From: Rhodopseudomonas pseudopalustris
GTDB taxonomy: Bacteria > Pseudomonadota > Alphaproteobacteria > Rhizobiales > Xanthobacteraceae
Direction: 5' to 3'
DNA: 64,000 nt
Assembly: GCF_900110435.1 (NCBI RefSeq)
Contig: NZ_FODT01000008.1
Location: 1-64,000, forward strand
Part shown: positions 37,886 through 47,052 of the stretch, in pieces
Position numbering within the stretch: position 1 is the stretch's first letter
Layout of the letters: every line of letters starts with the position of its first letter
Notes under the pieces: generated by a model
Seen by the model: only the letters and a program-made list of their open reading frames with translations
Told to the model about the DNA's origin: nothing
Databases searched by the model: none
Made by a program: the position numbers and the translations under genes

Positions 37886-38243
37886 CGATGCCCTCGTCAA
37901 ATCGTTACTTGAACGCCGCGGCGGTCGTCGTTCGACGCGTCACGCTGAAGGATCGGACAACGCCATGCCGAGCGACCGCCCGGGGAGCTCGCCCCTGCGG
38001 CGTCGACCATGACGGTGACCTTCTGGAATGATCTCGATGGCGAGAGGGCTTTCTCGATCGTGCGCGAACATACCGAGCGGGCGGTCGAGTTTTTTGCTTT
38101 GACGCAAACAACGCGACGGCATCGTCGCTGGCGCGGCGTTTGACATCCACTGTGACAATAATGTGCGCGCCGATTAGAGGGCTTCAAAACCACAACGGCG
38201 TTTCGTGCTGATAGGGAGAGCCTCGGGAAGCGCCCGCCCAACA
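37886..38243. other. Divergent regulatory region TonB receptor / Crp-Fnr gene
   Basis: About 360 bases without a supported gene separate the two divergent starts. I found no convincing FNR or Fur box. A TTGACA sits near 38142 but has no well-spaced -10. Both promoters are expected here. Confidence 0.45.
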
Positions 38244-38966
38244 ATGAACGTTACAGGCTCGACCATGGACCAGGGTGCCCTACGCGCGTCCGTCGCACGC
38301 AGCGCGTTGTTTTCGCAATTGTCGGAAACCGAGATTGCATTGCTGTTCAACGCCGCGATGCTTCGGCGCATTCAACAGGGACAGGTTCTGTTTCATCAAG
38401 GCGATCCGCCGAACTACCTGTTTCAGATCGTCGGCGGATTACTTCGGATCACCCAGATCAATTCCGACGGCGAGCAGATCACCTTGCGGATCGCGCGGCC
38501 GGGCGATCTGTGCTGCGTGGCGGCGCTTCGGCGTCCCGCCTATCCCGCGACCGCCAGTGCGATCAAGGATGCGACCGTGCTGGTCTGGCGCGCGTGCGCG
38601 TTCCTGGATCTGGCGAGGCGACATCCCGGGATAGCCGACAACGTGTTGTCGATCGTCGGAGATCGCGCGCACGAGATGCTGAATCGGGCGACCGAGCTGA
38701 CCGGCAAGAGCATCGAGCAGCGGATCGCAGCTTGCCTGCTGCGCCTGTCTGCGCAGGCCGGCACGGAATCGGCAGAAGGCATTCACATCGAATTCCCGAT
38801 CACCCGCTTCGACCTCGCCTCGATGGCAGGTCTCACCTACTTCACCGTGAGCCGCACGCTGAGCGCGTGGCAAAAGCAGGGGCTGGTGAAGACCGGTCGT
38901 CACCGCCTCACGATCCTGAAGGTCGCCCACATCGTCGGAATCGCCGAGCCGCGGATCGGTCGCTGA
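38244..38966 (+). CDS. Crp/Fnr family transcriptional regulator
   Basis: This regulator of about 240 residues has an N-terminal cyclic-nucleotide-binding fold (LFSQLSETEIALLFNAAMLRRIQQGQVLFHQGDPP ... QIVGGLLRI) and a C-terminal winged helix (FDLASMAGLTYFTVSRTLSAWQKQGLVKTGRHRLTIL). It lacks the N-terminal cysteine cluster of oxygen-sensing Fnr, so a redox cluster is unlikely. The effector is unknown. The start is ambiguous: ATG 38244, ATG 38265 or GTG 38205. It is divergent from the TonB receptor, which makes that operon a candidate target. Confidence 0.88.
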   Translation: MNVTGSTMDQGALRASVARSALFSQLSETEIALLFNAAMLRRIQQGQVLFHQGDPPNYLFQIVGGLLRITQINSDGEQITLRIARPGDLCCVAALRRPAYPATASAIKDATVLVWRACAFLDLARRHPGIADNVLSIVGDRAHEMLNRATELTGKSIEQRIAACLLRLSAQAGTESAEGIHIEFPITRFDLASMAGLTYFTVSRTLSAWQKQGLVKTGRHRLTILKVAHIVGIAEPRIGR

Positions 38967-39099
38967 GTGCACCGCGGCGTCAGATCCGGAGCACCCGCGC
39001 ACGCCGACCGGGACTGCCCCAGCGCGCCGGCCGTTCCCGCTCGTACGTCCGGGCGAGCAGCAAGGCGACGGCGATCGACGCTGTGCAGCCGGTGGTTGC

Positions 39100-39537
39100 C
39101 TAGAGTAATCCCAGCTCGCGCAATTCGCGGCGCATCGGCTCCGGCATCGCCGCGATGCTCTCCGCGGCCTTGCCGAGGTCCGGCGGCGCGTCGGACGTCT
39201 TGAGATAACGCCACCCCTGGAACGGCCGCATCGGCCGCGGGTTCACCGGATGGACCTTCGGCTCCATGATCAGCCGGCAACGGCCGATGCCGTCGCCATC
39301 GCGAAACGGCTCGATGCCGATCAGCTTTTCGCGCGCGGCGATCTCGCCGCGGATCACCCAATAGATCGAGCCGCCATCGAGCAGCTCGGCGTCGCGCTTC
39401 GGCACCATGCGGGTGATGTGGACGTGCTGAGGCGGCAGCCCCTGCTGGCGCGCCAGCCTGGCGCGATCGGCTATGCGGCTGGTCAGGTCGTTGACCGACT
39501 CGCAGCCGACCGCCAGCTTGATCAGATGAAGCGCCAT
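39100..39537 (-). CDS. DUF1489 family protein
   Basis: This 145-residue protein matches DUF1489: MALHLIKLAVGCESVNDLTSR at the N-terminus, VHITRMVPKRDAELLDGGSIYWVIRG in the middle, and VHPVNPRPMRPFQGWRYL near the end. The family is restricted mainly to alphaproteobacteria and its role is unknown. It is probably cytoplasmic. It starts 36 bases after the stop of the upstream membrane protein gene on the same strand. Confidence 0.88.
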   Translation of the reverse strand: MALHLIKLAVGCESVNDLTSRIADRARLARQQGLPPQHVHITRMVPKRDAELLDGGSIYWVIRGEIAAREKLIGIEPFRDGDGIGRCRLIMEPKVHPVNPRPMRPFQGWRYLKTSDAPPDLGKAAESIAAMPEPMRRELRELGLL

Positions 39538-39573
39538 GGTTCGGATGCGTCCTGATGCGGGAGAGGTTCGCGC

Positions 39574-40626
39574 TCAGTTATCCGAACTTGCCTCCTCCGG
39601 CGCAAGCTGGACCGGCGCGGCGGCCACAGGCGGTTTTGGCTTCGGCGGCGGCGGCGGGGGACGCCTGACGGCGGCTTGCGCGTTGGCGGGAGCCTGCGCG
39701 TCCGCCGAAGCCGGCGCTGGCGCCGGAGCGCGTTTCGCGGCGGCCGACGGCGAGTTGTGAGCGGCCGCGTTGCCGCCCGCCGCTCCGGCGGCCGTTGCGG
39801 CCGGCCTCGGCGACGGCGATCCGGCTGTGGCGCTCGACTTCGGCGCCGGCGGGGGCTCCGCCATGATCGAAATCGGAGGAATCGAGGACGAGGTCGGAAA
39901 ATCGGCGTTGGTCGGCCTGCCGCTCGGCGCCTCGACGATGCCCAGGACGCCGCCCGGCGCGGCAGCGGCGAGCGGGCCGCTCCCGGCTCCCCAGGACGGC
40001 GCAGCACGCGTCACCGCCGTCTCGTAGACGTGCTCGTTCATGTTGGCAGCGATCCGGCTGGGATCGGTCAGCGATTGAAACGCGGCGCATCGATCAGGCA
40101 CACAGCGATCCTGGGCGGTCAGCACATAGGCGATCAGACCATAGCGGTCGCGCTCGATCGAGCGGCGCAGCCGTTCAATGTCCGGGGTCATCCGCTTGTT
40201 CGCCGAAGCGACGTCGCCGAGCGAGGTCAACTGCGCCAGCCGTGCGGAGGCGTAGGACACCGCCGCGGCGACCGTCTCGGGCGAGCCGAACAGCGCGCGT
40301 TCGCAGGCCGCCTGCACGGCGTCGCCGGCGAGATCGTCGACACAGGCCAGCGCCGGCATCGGGCTGATCGCCCGGGCGGCGTCAACGCTGCGCAGGCCAC
40401 TGCCCGCGCCGTCGACGAACACGCGCCACGATGCGAAGCCGGCCACCCCGACCGCCAGCAGCGTGACGATGCCGAGCACGCCATTCGCGACCGACTTGTC
40501 GGCCCGCAGCAAGGCGATGACGAGAATCAGCGCAAAAACGGCCGACGCGGCGATCGCGGCCCAGATCGGCAAATTCGGCGAATGTAAAATTCGGTCGGCT
40601 GCAGCCGACCATGAAGCCCACTCCAT
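39574..40626 (-). CDS. Hypothetical membrane protein with disordered Pro/Ala-rich tail
   Basis: This 350-residue protein has two N-terminal membrane helices (about 21-42 and 47-66). A soluble domain (about 80-215) has four cysteines and a helical pattern (LACVDDLAGDAVQAACERALFGSPETVAAAVSYAS ... DRCVPDRCAAF). A long Pro/Ala-rich tail (about 250-350) ends in PPPPPPKPKPPVAAAP. I recognise no domain. Similar proteins are conserved hypotheticals in Bradyrhizobiaceae. The tail suggests a periplasmic spacer or an interaction surface. It is followed by the DUF1489 gene. Confidence 0.65.
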   Translation of the reverse strand: MEWASWSAAADRILHSPNLPIWAAIAASAVFALILVIALLRADKSVANGVLGIVTLLAVGVAGFASWRVFVDGAGSGLRSVDAARAISPMPALACVDDLAGDAVQAACERALFGSPETVAAAVSYASARLAQLTSLGDVASANKRMTPDIERLRRSIERDRYGLIAYVLTAQDRCVPDRCAAFQSLTDPSRIAANMNEHVYETAVTRAAPSWGAGSGPLAAAAPGGVLGIVEAPSGRPTNADFPTSSSIPPISIMAEPPPAPKSSATAGSPSPRPAATAAGAAGGNAAAHNSPSAAAKRAPAPAPASADAQAPANAQAAVRRPPPPPPKPKPPVAAAPVQLAPEEASSDN

Positions 40627-40791
40627 GCGCGTTGTCCCCTTGCGCCAGTCCGGTTCAAATCAACACCGGCTTTGCGACCAAAATACGCGCAAGCTTTGAC
40701 CAACCGCGTTCATGCCGCGGTACCGGAGAGATCGGAGTTGCTCTCAGTGAAGGGGGTACGCGAAAAGACGACGGTCAGCCAACGCCCGCGG

Positions 40792-40983
40792 TCAGCAAAC
40801 CGTGAGCTGGCTTTCCTTGGCGACCCGCTCGAAGGTTTCAGACGAGCTTTTGATGCGGTATTGGCAGTCGGAGCCATCAGTCGGGAGCAACCGGATGACT
40901 TCGTAGATACCGCTCGCTGCCGGGCGGGCAACGTTGCTGGCGGTAAAATACACATTTTCACCAACCACGAACTTGTGCTTCAA
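40792..40983 (-). CDS. Small conserved hypothetical protein (TTG start)
   Basis: This 63-residue protein reads MKHKFVVGENVYFTASNVA then SGIYEVIRLLPTDGSDCQYRIKS and ERVAKESQL. It matches a small protein family I know from Bradyrhizobium-type genomes (VYFT, arPAASG.YEV, YRIKS). The natural start is a TTG at 40983 with GGAG 12 bases upstream, since ATG is absent. Longer readings add residues with no family match. The role is unknown. It stands alone. Confidence 0.75.
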   Translation of the reverse strand: MKHKFVVGENVYFTASNVARPAASGIYEVIRLLPTDGSDCQYRIKSSSETFERVAKESQLTVC

Positions 40984-41191
40984 CGCTCTAACTCCATGCG
41001 CCACGCCGGCTGCCAAGGATCCCCACCTGCAACCGACTGAAACCCCGGCATTTTACATAGCATGTGCACCGGTCTGCTGACCAGTGATCAGAGGGCATAG
41101 CTCACGCGTCGATTTTGCAGATTTTTCAGAGAGGTAGGAGGAAAAACCGGTCGATTCCGGAGGCTGACGCCGCGGCGGCGGGAACTGGGCT

Positions 41192-41848
41192 TCAATCGAT
41201 CTCGAATTTGGCAATGACGAGGGTCTCCGCCATCGCCGCCTCGGTCCATTCCTGGAATGCCGGCAACGCCATCATCACCGCCATATAGCCCTGACAAACC
41301 GGATCCAGCTCGATCGCATAGGTGCGGAACCGATGGACGACCGGGGCGAACATGGCGTCCGCCCCGCTGAAGGCGCCGAACAGATACGGCCCGAACCGGC
41401 CATAGCGCTCGCGGCAGTCGGTCCAGATCTGCTTGACCCTGGCAATATCCGCCTGCGCGGCGTCCGAGAGCGTTTTCGGTCCGACCGGGCGGTGGATGTT
41501 CATGCCGCATTCGTTGCGCAGCGCCGCGAACCCCGAATGCATTTCCGCCGAGACCGATCGCGCGTGCGCGCGCGCCGCGACGTCGTCGGGCCAGAGCCGC
41601 GCCTTGGGGAAGCGTTCCGCGGCATATTCGATGATCGCCAGCGAATCCCAGATGGTCACGTCGCCATCGATCAGCACCGGCACCTTGCCGGAGTCGGTGA
41701 AGGCAAGAATGCGCCGCTTGTCCGCGTCGCCGGTGTAGAGCGGGATCACCACCTCGTCGAAGGCGATATTGGTGGCCTTCAGCGCCAGCCAAGGCCGCAT
41801 CGACCAGGACGAGTAGTTCTTGTTGCCGATTACCAGCGTCCGCGCCAT
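41192..41848 (-). CDS. Glutathione S-transferase family protein
   Basis: This 218-residue GST has the thioredoxin-like N-terminal domain with NYSSWSMRPWLAL, KVPVLIDGD (cis-Pro loop) and WDSLAIIEYAAE (the glutathione gamma-glutamyl site with ES-like SLAI). An all-helical C-terminal domain follows. The SSWSLRPW-type start places it among the bacterial YfcF/ArsJ-like or zeta-like GSTs with a possible Ser active site. The ATG at 41848 is chosen because MARTLVIGNKNYSSW is canonical. It stands alone. Confidence 0.92.
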   Translation of the reverse strand: MARTLVIGNKNYSSWSMRPWLALKATNIAFDEVVIPLYTGDADKRRILAFTDSGKVPVLIDGDVTIWDSLAIIEYAAERFPKARLWPDDVAARAHARSVSAEMHSGFAALRNECGMNIHRPVGPKTLSDAAQADIARVKQIWTDCRERYGRFGPYLFGAFSGADAMFAPVVHRFRTYAIELDPVCQGYMAVMMALPAFQEWTEAAMAETLVIAKFEID

Positions 41849-41925
41849 CGATGAACTCCAGAAGCAGCCGATTCCAAGCGGCCTGCGCGACACACTCAAT
41901 CGCGTCGCCGGGCCGGCTGTCAATC

Positions 41926-41985
41926 AGAGCGTTTTCGCGCGAATTCGGCGCCGGTTCGCATCGAGACAACGCTTCGGAATCGGAA
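41926..41985. repeat. Degenerate copy of the TAGAGCGTTTTCG repeat
   Basis: AGAGCGTTTTCGCGCGAATT followed by a CCGGTTCGCATCGAGA segment matches the left part of the repeat at 218-323 with several changes. Coordinates are approximate by a base or two. It lies between the divergent GST and DUF3253 genes. Confidence 0.45.
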
Positions 41986-42062
41986 TCTCGAGCATCGGTT
42001 TTGATTCCATCCGAACGGAAGCGGCTGTTGCGGACAGCGGCGCGATGCTGCAGGTGTGACGG

Positions 42063-42338
42063 ATGAACATCCAGGATTCGCCCAGCGCCACGCCCGCGTC
42101 TCTCGAAGACGCCCTCCTCTCCGTCCTGACCAAGGCCAGCCCCGGCACGCTCAGCGCGCCAGAAATCGCCCATGCGATCGCACCTGAAGGCGACTGGCAC
42201 GGCCTGCTGATGCCGATCCGCCGTAGCGCCGTCGCGCTGGCGATGGCCGGCCGACTGGTGATCTACCGCAAGGGCAAACCGGCTGACCCGACCGACTTCC
42301 GCGGGGTCTATCGGCTCGGTCTGCCGCGGCACGACTGA
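42063..42338 (+). CDS. DUF3253 domain protein
   Basis: This 91-residue protein reads as a winged-helix-like DUF3253 protein: SLEDALLSVLTKASPGTLSAPEIAHAIAPEGDWHGLLMPIRRSAVALAMAGRLVIYRKGKPADP. The function is unknown, and the fold suggests nucleic-acid binding. It sits between the divergent GST gene and the convergent YdcF gene. Confidence 0.85.
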   Translation: MNIQDSPSATPASLEDALLSVLTKASPGTLSAPEIAHAIAPEGDWHGLLMPIRRSAVALAMAGRLVIYRKGKPADPTDFRGVYRLGLPRHD

Positions 42339-42406
42339 CGCGGCGCGCCCGCAAACGCGGAGACCGGTGTCTTGCGATCGGGATCCGCGCCGAACGCGCG
42401 GCGCCG

Positions 42407-43201
42407 CTACGGCGACGGTCGCCGCGCCGCGCCCTTCCCGCCGAGCCGATAGGCCAGCAGGCCGGCCCATTCGTGGACCGCGACGTCCATGCGCGCGAGG
42501 CCGCTGCTCAGCCGGTCGAACGGCAGCGCCGCATCACGCCAGCCGCGCGTCCGCCAATCCACCGGATAGGCCTGAACATCGAACTCCACAGCGCGGAAGG
42601 CTTCGATCGACCGCGGCATATGAAACGCCGAGGTCACCAGCAACCAAACCTCGCCGGGCTTCGGCGACACCAGTTCGCGCGTGAAGCTCGCATTTTCCGC
42701 GGTCGTGCGTGACTTGCTTTCGAGCACGACGCGATCCGGCGCAACGCCGAAACGGGCAAGCAGCTCGCCTGCGATCGGCGCTTCGGCCACCGAATTCGCG
42801 ATCAGATTGCCGCTGCCGCCGCTGTAGATGATCCGCGCCTGCGGATATTGCCGCGCCAGTTCGAGCGCGGCGACGACGCGCTCGGCGGACGAATCGATCT
42901 CCAGCGAACTCCGCGCGGCGCTGACCTCGGAGTCGATCGCGCCGCCGAGCACGATGATCCCGTCCGGCGCGCGGCCGTTGAACTGCCACGGCGGGAAGCG
43001 CTCCGACAGCGTGAGCAACAGCACGCTGCCGAGCGGCGAGTAACCGGCCACGAGCAGCAGCACGACGCCGACGCCCAGCACCCGCGCACCGGCGCGCCGC
43101 CATCGCGTCAGCAGCAGCAGCGCGCCCGCCAAACAGATCATCGCGATCGTGTTGGAAGGATGGAGGAAGAAGCCGAGAATCTTGGAGAGCACGAAGAACA
43201 T
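42407..43201 (-). CDS. YdcF/ElyC/SanA family (DUF218) membrane protein
   Basis: This 264-residue protein has two membrane segments (about 1-30 and 37-57). A DUF218 domain follows, with IIVLGGAID at the start, ERVVAALELARQYPQARIIYSGGSG, and SRTTAENASFTRELV. The ElyC relative in E. coli affects peptidoglycan and polyprenyl carrier metabolism at the membrane. The reaction is not known. The C-terminal domain ends with VHEWAGLLAYRLGGKGAARRPSP, typical of Rhizobiales members. Confidence 0.88.
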   Translation of the reverse strand: MFFVLSKILGFFLHPSNTIAMICLAGALLLLTRWRRAGARVLGVGVVLLLVAGYSPLGSVLLLTLSERFPPWQFNGRAPDGIIVLGGAIDSEVSAARSSLEIDSSAERVVAALELARQYPQARIIYSGGSGNLIANSVAEAPIAGELLARFGVAPDRVVLESKSRTTAENASFTRELVSPKPGEVWLLVTSAFHMPRSIEAFRAVEFDVQAYPVDWRTRGWRDAALPFDRLSSGLARMDVAVHEWAGLLAYRLGGKGAARRPSP

Positions 43202-43277
43202 CGGTCACCCGCGTGATCTTGAACGTCCGCGCGAGGTGCGTGATTTCGCAGGCCGGGTCAATCCGGAGGAGTGTTCC

Positions 43278-44096
43278 TCAGTCCCATTCCGGCTCGGTCG
43301 GCGTGTGGACCAGACGGCCCTGGGGACTACCCAGGCTGAAGATTTCAACCATCTCGTCGTCGGTGAGTTCGAAGTCGAACACGTCGATGTTCTGCGACAG
43401 CCGTTCGATCCGCGAGGTTCGCGGGATCGCGGCGACGTTCTGCTGCACCAGCCAGCGCAGACAGACCTGGGCGGCCGACTTGCCGTGCGCGGCGCCGATC
43501 CGCGTCAGGACTTCGTTCTGTTTGGCGTGTCCCTGCGCGATCGGACTGTAGGCGATCAGCGCCACGCCGTGGTCGGCGCAGGCCGCCAGGACCCGGGTCT
43601 GGTCGAGAAACGGATGATACTCGACCTGATTGCACACCAGCGGCTCCGGACAGGCCGCGACCGCCCTCTCCAACAGCGCCACCGTGAAGTTCGAGACGCC
43701 GATGTGGCGCGCGATGCCGAGGTCCCGGACGTGCGCAAGCGCGCCCATCGTCTCTTCCAGCGGCACGTGCGGATTGGGCCAGTGCAGCAGCAGCAGATCA
43801 ACCTCCGACAGCCGCAGCTTGACGAGGCTGTCTTTCGCCGAGCGGAGCAGGTCGCTGGGCGCGAAATGCGTCGTCCAGACCTTGGTCGTGACGAACACAT
43901 CGCTGCGCCGGACATGGGAGTTGCGGATGCCCTCGCCGACGTCGCGTTCATTGTTGTAGATCTGTGCGGTGTCGATGTGGCGGTAGCCGAGCCGGAGCGC
44001 CTGCTCGACGACCCGCGAGCAACCGTGACCGCTCAGCTCCCAGGTGCCGAGCCCGATCGCTGGAATTTTCGCGCCGTGGGCTTCAACAAACTGCAT
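43278..44096 (-). CDS. Aldo/keto reductase
   Basis: This 272-residue NADPH-dependent reductase has the catalytic tetrad D42, Y47, K72 and H105 in RHIDTAQIYNNE, VTTKVW and LLLHWPNPH. A C-terminal phosphate-binding AIPRTSRIERLSQNIDVFDF follows. The overall pattern is closest to the 2,5-diketo-D-gluconate reductase branch of AKRs. The true substrate is unknown. It is transcribed in the same direction as the downstream YdcF gene. Confidence 0.94.
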   Translation of the reverse strand: MQFVEAHGAKIPAIGLGTWELSGHGCSRVVEQALRLGYRHIDTAQIYNNERDVGEGIRNSHVRRSDVFVTTKVWTTHFAPSDLLRSAKDSLVKLRLSEVDLLLLHWPNPHVPLEETMGALAHVRDLGIARHIGVSNFTVALLERAVAACPEPLVCNQVEYHPFLDQTRVLAACADHGVALIAYSPIAQGHAKQNEVLTRIGAAHGKSAAQVCLRWLVQQNVAAIPRTSRIERLSQNIDVFDFELTDDEMVEIFSLGSPQGRLVHTPTEPEWD

Positions 44097-44176
44097 GTCG
44101 GTCGCCTCGTAGTCGGCAACGCAAGACCCGTTGCCGCAGTATGTCCCCGGATCTCCGCGCTGCCAATCGCAGCGGA

Positions 44177-44509
44177 CTACGGGGCCGACGAATTCCTCGC
44201 AACCGGCGCGGCGAGCGCGGCGAATACCGTCTCCGGGGCGTGCGAGATCACGGACAGCAGCGCCCGCGCCGGACCGCGCGGAATCCGCTTGCCCTGCTCC
44301 CAGTTCCGGATGGTCTCGACCGGAACGCCGAGCCGCGCGGCAAATTCGATCTGGGTCAGCCGGGCGCGCCGACGCAGGTCGCGCACGACCGGCACGGCCG
44401 GCCCGGACATCGCCGGCTCATCCGGGACCAGCGGACACTCACGCCCGTCGCGTAGTTCGACGATCCGTCCATCCGCCTTCAGGCGCAGCCTCTGCAACTG
44501 ATGTGTCAT
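44177..44509 (-). CDS. Helix-turn-helix (XRE-type) transcriptional regulator
   Basis: This 110-residue protein has an N-terminal 50-residue stretch (LQRLRLKADGRIVELRDG..) and a C-terminal HTH (about 55-100) with RLTQIEFAARLGVPVETIRNWEQGKRIPRGPARALL. The HTH with the NWEQGKR..P.GPAR signature is that of HigA/BrnA/MqsA-C-like antitoxins and regulators. No toxin gene is adjacent, so it may be a solitary regulator. The ATG at 44509 is chosen. It lies between mgtE and the aldo/keto reductase, all on the same strand. Confidence 0.75.
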   Translation of the reverse strand: MTHQLQRLRLKADGRIVELRDGRECPLVPDEPAMSGPAVPVVRDLRRRARLTQIEFAARLGVPVETIRNWEQGKRIPRGPARALLSVISHAPETVFAALAAPVARNSSAP

Positions 44510-44553
44510 GATCAGATCGTCCGCCAGCGGCGTTAACAGCCGATGAAGGCGTG

Positions 44554-45975
44554 CTACTTCAATCCGAACCACAGCGTGGCGATGCCGAGAAACGAGAAGA
44601 AGCCGACCACGTCGGTCACCGTGGTGACGAACGTCCCCGAGGCGACGGCGGGATCGGCGCGGACCCGGTCGAGCGCGATCGGGATCAGGATTCCGCCGAG
44701 CGCACCGGCCACCAGATTGCAGACCATCGCGAGCCCGATCACCACGCCGAGGCCCGGCACCCGGAACCAGGCATAGGCGGCCAGGCCGGTGATAATCGCA
44801 AAGCCGATGCCGTTGACGAGGCCGACCAGCAATTCGCGCATCACCACGCGATAGGCGTTGCTGGGGCCGAGCTCGCGGGTCGCCAGCGCCCGCACCGCCA
44901 CGGTCATGGTCTGGGTGGCGGCGTTGCCGCCCTGGCTGGCGACGATCGGCGCCAGCACCGCCAGCGCCACCATCTGTTGCAACTCGCCTTCGAACAGGCC
45001 GAGCACCGAGGACGCCAGGAACGCGGTCGCAAGGTTGACCAGCAGCCAGTTGAACCGGCCGCGGGCGATGGTCCAGACCCGGTCGGACAGCTCTTCGTCG
45101 CTGGTGACGCCGCCCAGCGCCTTGAGGTCCTCGTCGGCCTCCTCCTCGATGACGTCGACCACGTCGTCGATGGTGATCACGCCGACCAGCCGGTTATCGG
45201 GGTCGACCACCGGTGCCGCGACCAGATTGTACTTGCCGAACAGCCGCGCCACCTCTTCCTGATCGTCCAACGCCGAGACCTTACGGCGGTCCTCGTCGAT
45301 CAGATCGGCCAGCGGCACGTTGCGGTGCGACCGCAACAGCGCATCGAGCGCGATCGCGCCCTGCCAGTAATTGGCGCCGTCGACGACGTAGATCTCGTAG
45401 AAACGCTCCGGCAGATCGGGCGTATCCCGCATGAAGTCGATCGCCTGGCCGACGTCCCAGTCGCGCGGCACGGCGATGAATTCGGTCTGCATCCGCCGGC
45501 CGGCGGAGTTTTCCGGATAGTCGAGACTGCGCTCGATCGCGTCGCGCTCGGACGGCGGCAGCTTGTCGAGGATCTCCTCCTGATCCTCTTCGTCGAGCAC
45601 CTGCAGCAGCTCGACGGCGTCGTCGGAATCCAGTTCGCGAACGCCCTCGGCGACCGTCTCGGGCTCGAGTTCCTCGAGGATCTCCTCGCGGACGGTCTCG
45701 TCCACCTCGTTCAGCGCCGAGAAGTCGAAATCCGTCCCGGTGAGTTCCACCAGGCGCACGCGCTCGTCGGAATCGAGCGCTTCGATCAGATCGCCGACAT
45801 CGGCCTCATGGAGATCGGAGACGATCTCGCGCAGGAAGGGCGCATTTTCCGTGGCGATCGCGCGGGACACCGCCCCGACGAAGTCGGCCCTGATTTCGCC
45901 CTGCTCGTCCCGCATCAACGGCGGGTCGAGAATGGGCTGGCCGGCTCGCCCGACCGCGTCGATATCGTCGGCCAT
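44554..45975 (-). CDS. mgtE: Magnesium transporter MgtE
   Basis: This 473-residue Mg2+ channel has the N-terminal superhelical acidic domain (about 30-160, DADVGDLIEALDSDERVRLVELTG, EEILEELEPE, repeated acidic helices). A CBS pair follows (about 160-300, ending VVAAPVVDPDNRLVGVITIDDVVDVIEEEADEDL). A five-helix pore domain then carries the conserved ASQGGNAATQT. Mg2+ binding in the cytosolic part gates the pore by family knowledge. The ATG at 45975 is chosen. No Mg-sensing leader was identified. It diverges from the first polysaccharide deacetylase. Confidence 0.96.
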   Translation of the reverse strand: MADDIDAVGRAGQPILDPPLMRDEQGEIRADFVGAVSRAIATENAPFLREIVSDLHEADVGDLIEALDSDERVRLVELTGTDFDFSALNEVDETVREEILEELEPETVAEGVRELDSDDAVELLQVLDEEDQEEILDKLPPSERDAIERSLDYPENSAGRRMQTEFIAVPRDWDVGQAIDFMRDTPDLPERFYEIYVVDGANYWQGAIALDALLRSHRNVPLADLIDEDRRKVSALDDQEEVARLFGKYNLVAAPVVDPDNRLVGVITIDDVVDVIEEEADEDLKALGGVTSDEELSDRVWTIARGRFNWLLVNLATAFLASSVLGLFEGELQQMVALAVLAPIVASQGGNAATQTMTVAVRALATRELGPSNAYRVVMRELLVGLVNGIGFAIITGLAAYAWFRVPGLGVVIGLAMVCNLVAGALGGILIPIALDRVRADPAVASGTFVTTVTDVVGFFSFLGIATLWFGLK

Positions 45976-46137
45976 GGCGGACCCCGCGGGTTTTATCGGT
46001 TGCAGATTTCGCGCGCCATCGGGCAAGATGCGCTGTCGATCGGCGGATCGCGTGCATTTGGCAATACTCAATCGGTGACGCACGGCGCAATGAGATTCGT
46101 GACGCCCGCGATCAATCCATCGGCCAGAAGGGGTGTC

Positions 46138-46935
46138 ATGACCGTATCGAAAGCAGCGGCCGCGGTAGTTGCTCTCGGCGTCTTCGGCTCCGCGGCGCAG
46201 GGCGCCTCGTGTCCCCACCCCGGCGTGCTCGGCACCGCGCGCACCATGGTGATCGACGCCGCGAAATATCCGCGTGTCGGCACCAAGAGCTTTCCGCAGA
46301 CGCTGCCGCTCGACGATCATGAGGTGGTGCTGACATTCGACGACGGCCCTGCGGCGACGACGCCGAAGATCCTGAATGCGCTCGCCGACGAATGCGTCAA
46401 GGCGACGTTCTTCCTGGTCGGCAGGCCGGCGTCCGAGATGCCCGCTCTGGTCGGCCGGATCGCGGCCGAGGGACATACCGTCGCGCACCACACCTGGTCG
46501 CATCAGCACATGACGAAGCTGAGCCACGCCGACGCGCTGGACGAGATCAACCGCGGCATCGCCGCCGACGAGGACGTTCTCCGCGGCAAGGGCTACGCGA
46601 TATCGACGACGAAGTTCTTTCGGTTTCCGTATTTCGAATCGACCCCGGCGCTGCTCGATGATCTGGAATCACGCGGTATCGTCGTGTGGGGTGCGGATCT
46701 TTGGGCCAGCGACTGGAACCTGATGACTCCGGAGGTGCAGCTGAAGCTGATCACTGATCGGCTCGAAGCCGCCGGCAAGGGCATTATCCTGTTTCACGAT
46801 CCGCGTCCGCAGACCGTCGCGATGATGCCGGCTTTCCTGAGCTATCTGCGCGAGAACAATTATCGCGTCGTGCATGTCGTGCCGCCACCCGCCGAACACC
46901 CCGCGGTCGCGGGAGGGTCGCACGCGACGCGATGA
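46138..46935 (+). CDS. Polysaccharide deacetylase (NodB domain), copy 1
   Basis: This 265-residue secreted enzyme starts with a signal peptide (about 1-23, QGAS). The NodB domain has TFDDGP with D68/D69 and the metal-binding HTWSH at 118-122. The Arg/Phe-Pro motif FFRFPYFES and the later ILFHDPRPQT complete the family set. Such enzymes remove acetyl groups from N-acetylglucosamine in peptidoglycan or exopolysaccharides. The ATG at 46138 has GAAGGGG upstream. It is a tandem paralogue of 47053-48375. Confidence 0.92.
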   Translation: MTVSKAAAAVVALGVFGSAAQGASCPHPGVLGTARTMVIDAAKYPRVGTKSFPQTLPLDDHEVVLTFDDGPAATTPKILNALADECVKATFFLVGRPASEMPALVGRIAAEGHTVAHHTWSHQHMTKLSHADALDEINRGIAADEDVLRGKGYAISTTKFFRFPYFESTPALLDDLESRGIVVWGADLWASDWNLMTPEVQLKLITDRLEAAGKGIILFHDPRPQTVAMMPAFLSYLRENNYRVVHVVPPPAEHPAVAGGSHATR

Positions 46936-47052
46936 TCGCGCGCTGGTGCGAAGCGACAAATCGTGATCAATGCGACAGTTAAGCTGCCGTTCAGGCCGCT
47001 GTTCTACTGTGATGTATGGCTGGTCTGATGATCCGGGGTGCGTGGTCTCGCG

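Noticed and set aside
44177-44509. XRE protein as the antitoxin of a HigBA-type module
   Set aside because: No RelE/HigB-like or other toxin gene is next to it; flanking genes are mgtE and an aldo/keto reductase.
44551-46137. Forward open frame extending the first polysaccharide deacetylase by 529 codons upstream
   Set aside because: This part is antisense to mgtE. The signal peptide and ribosome-binding site place the true start at 46138.
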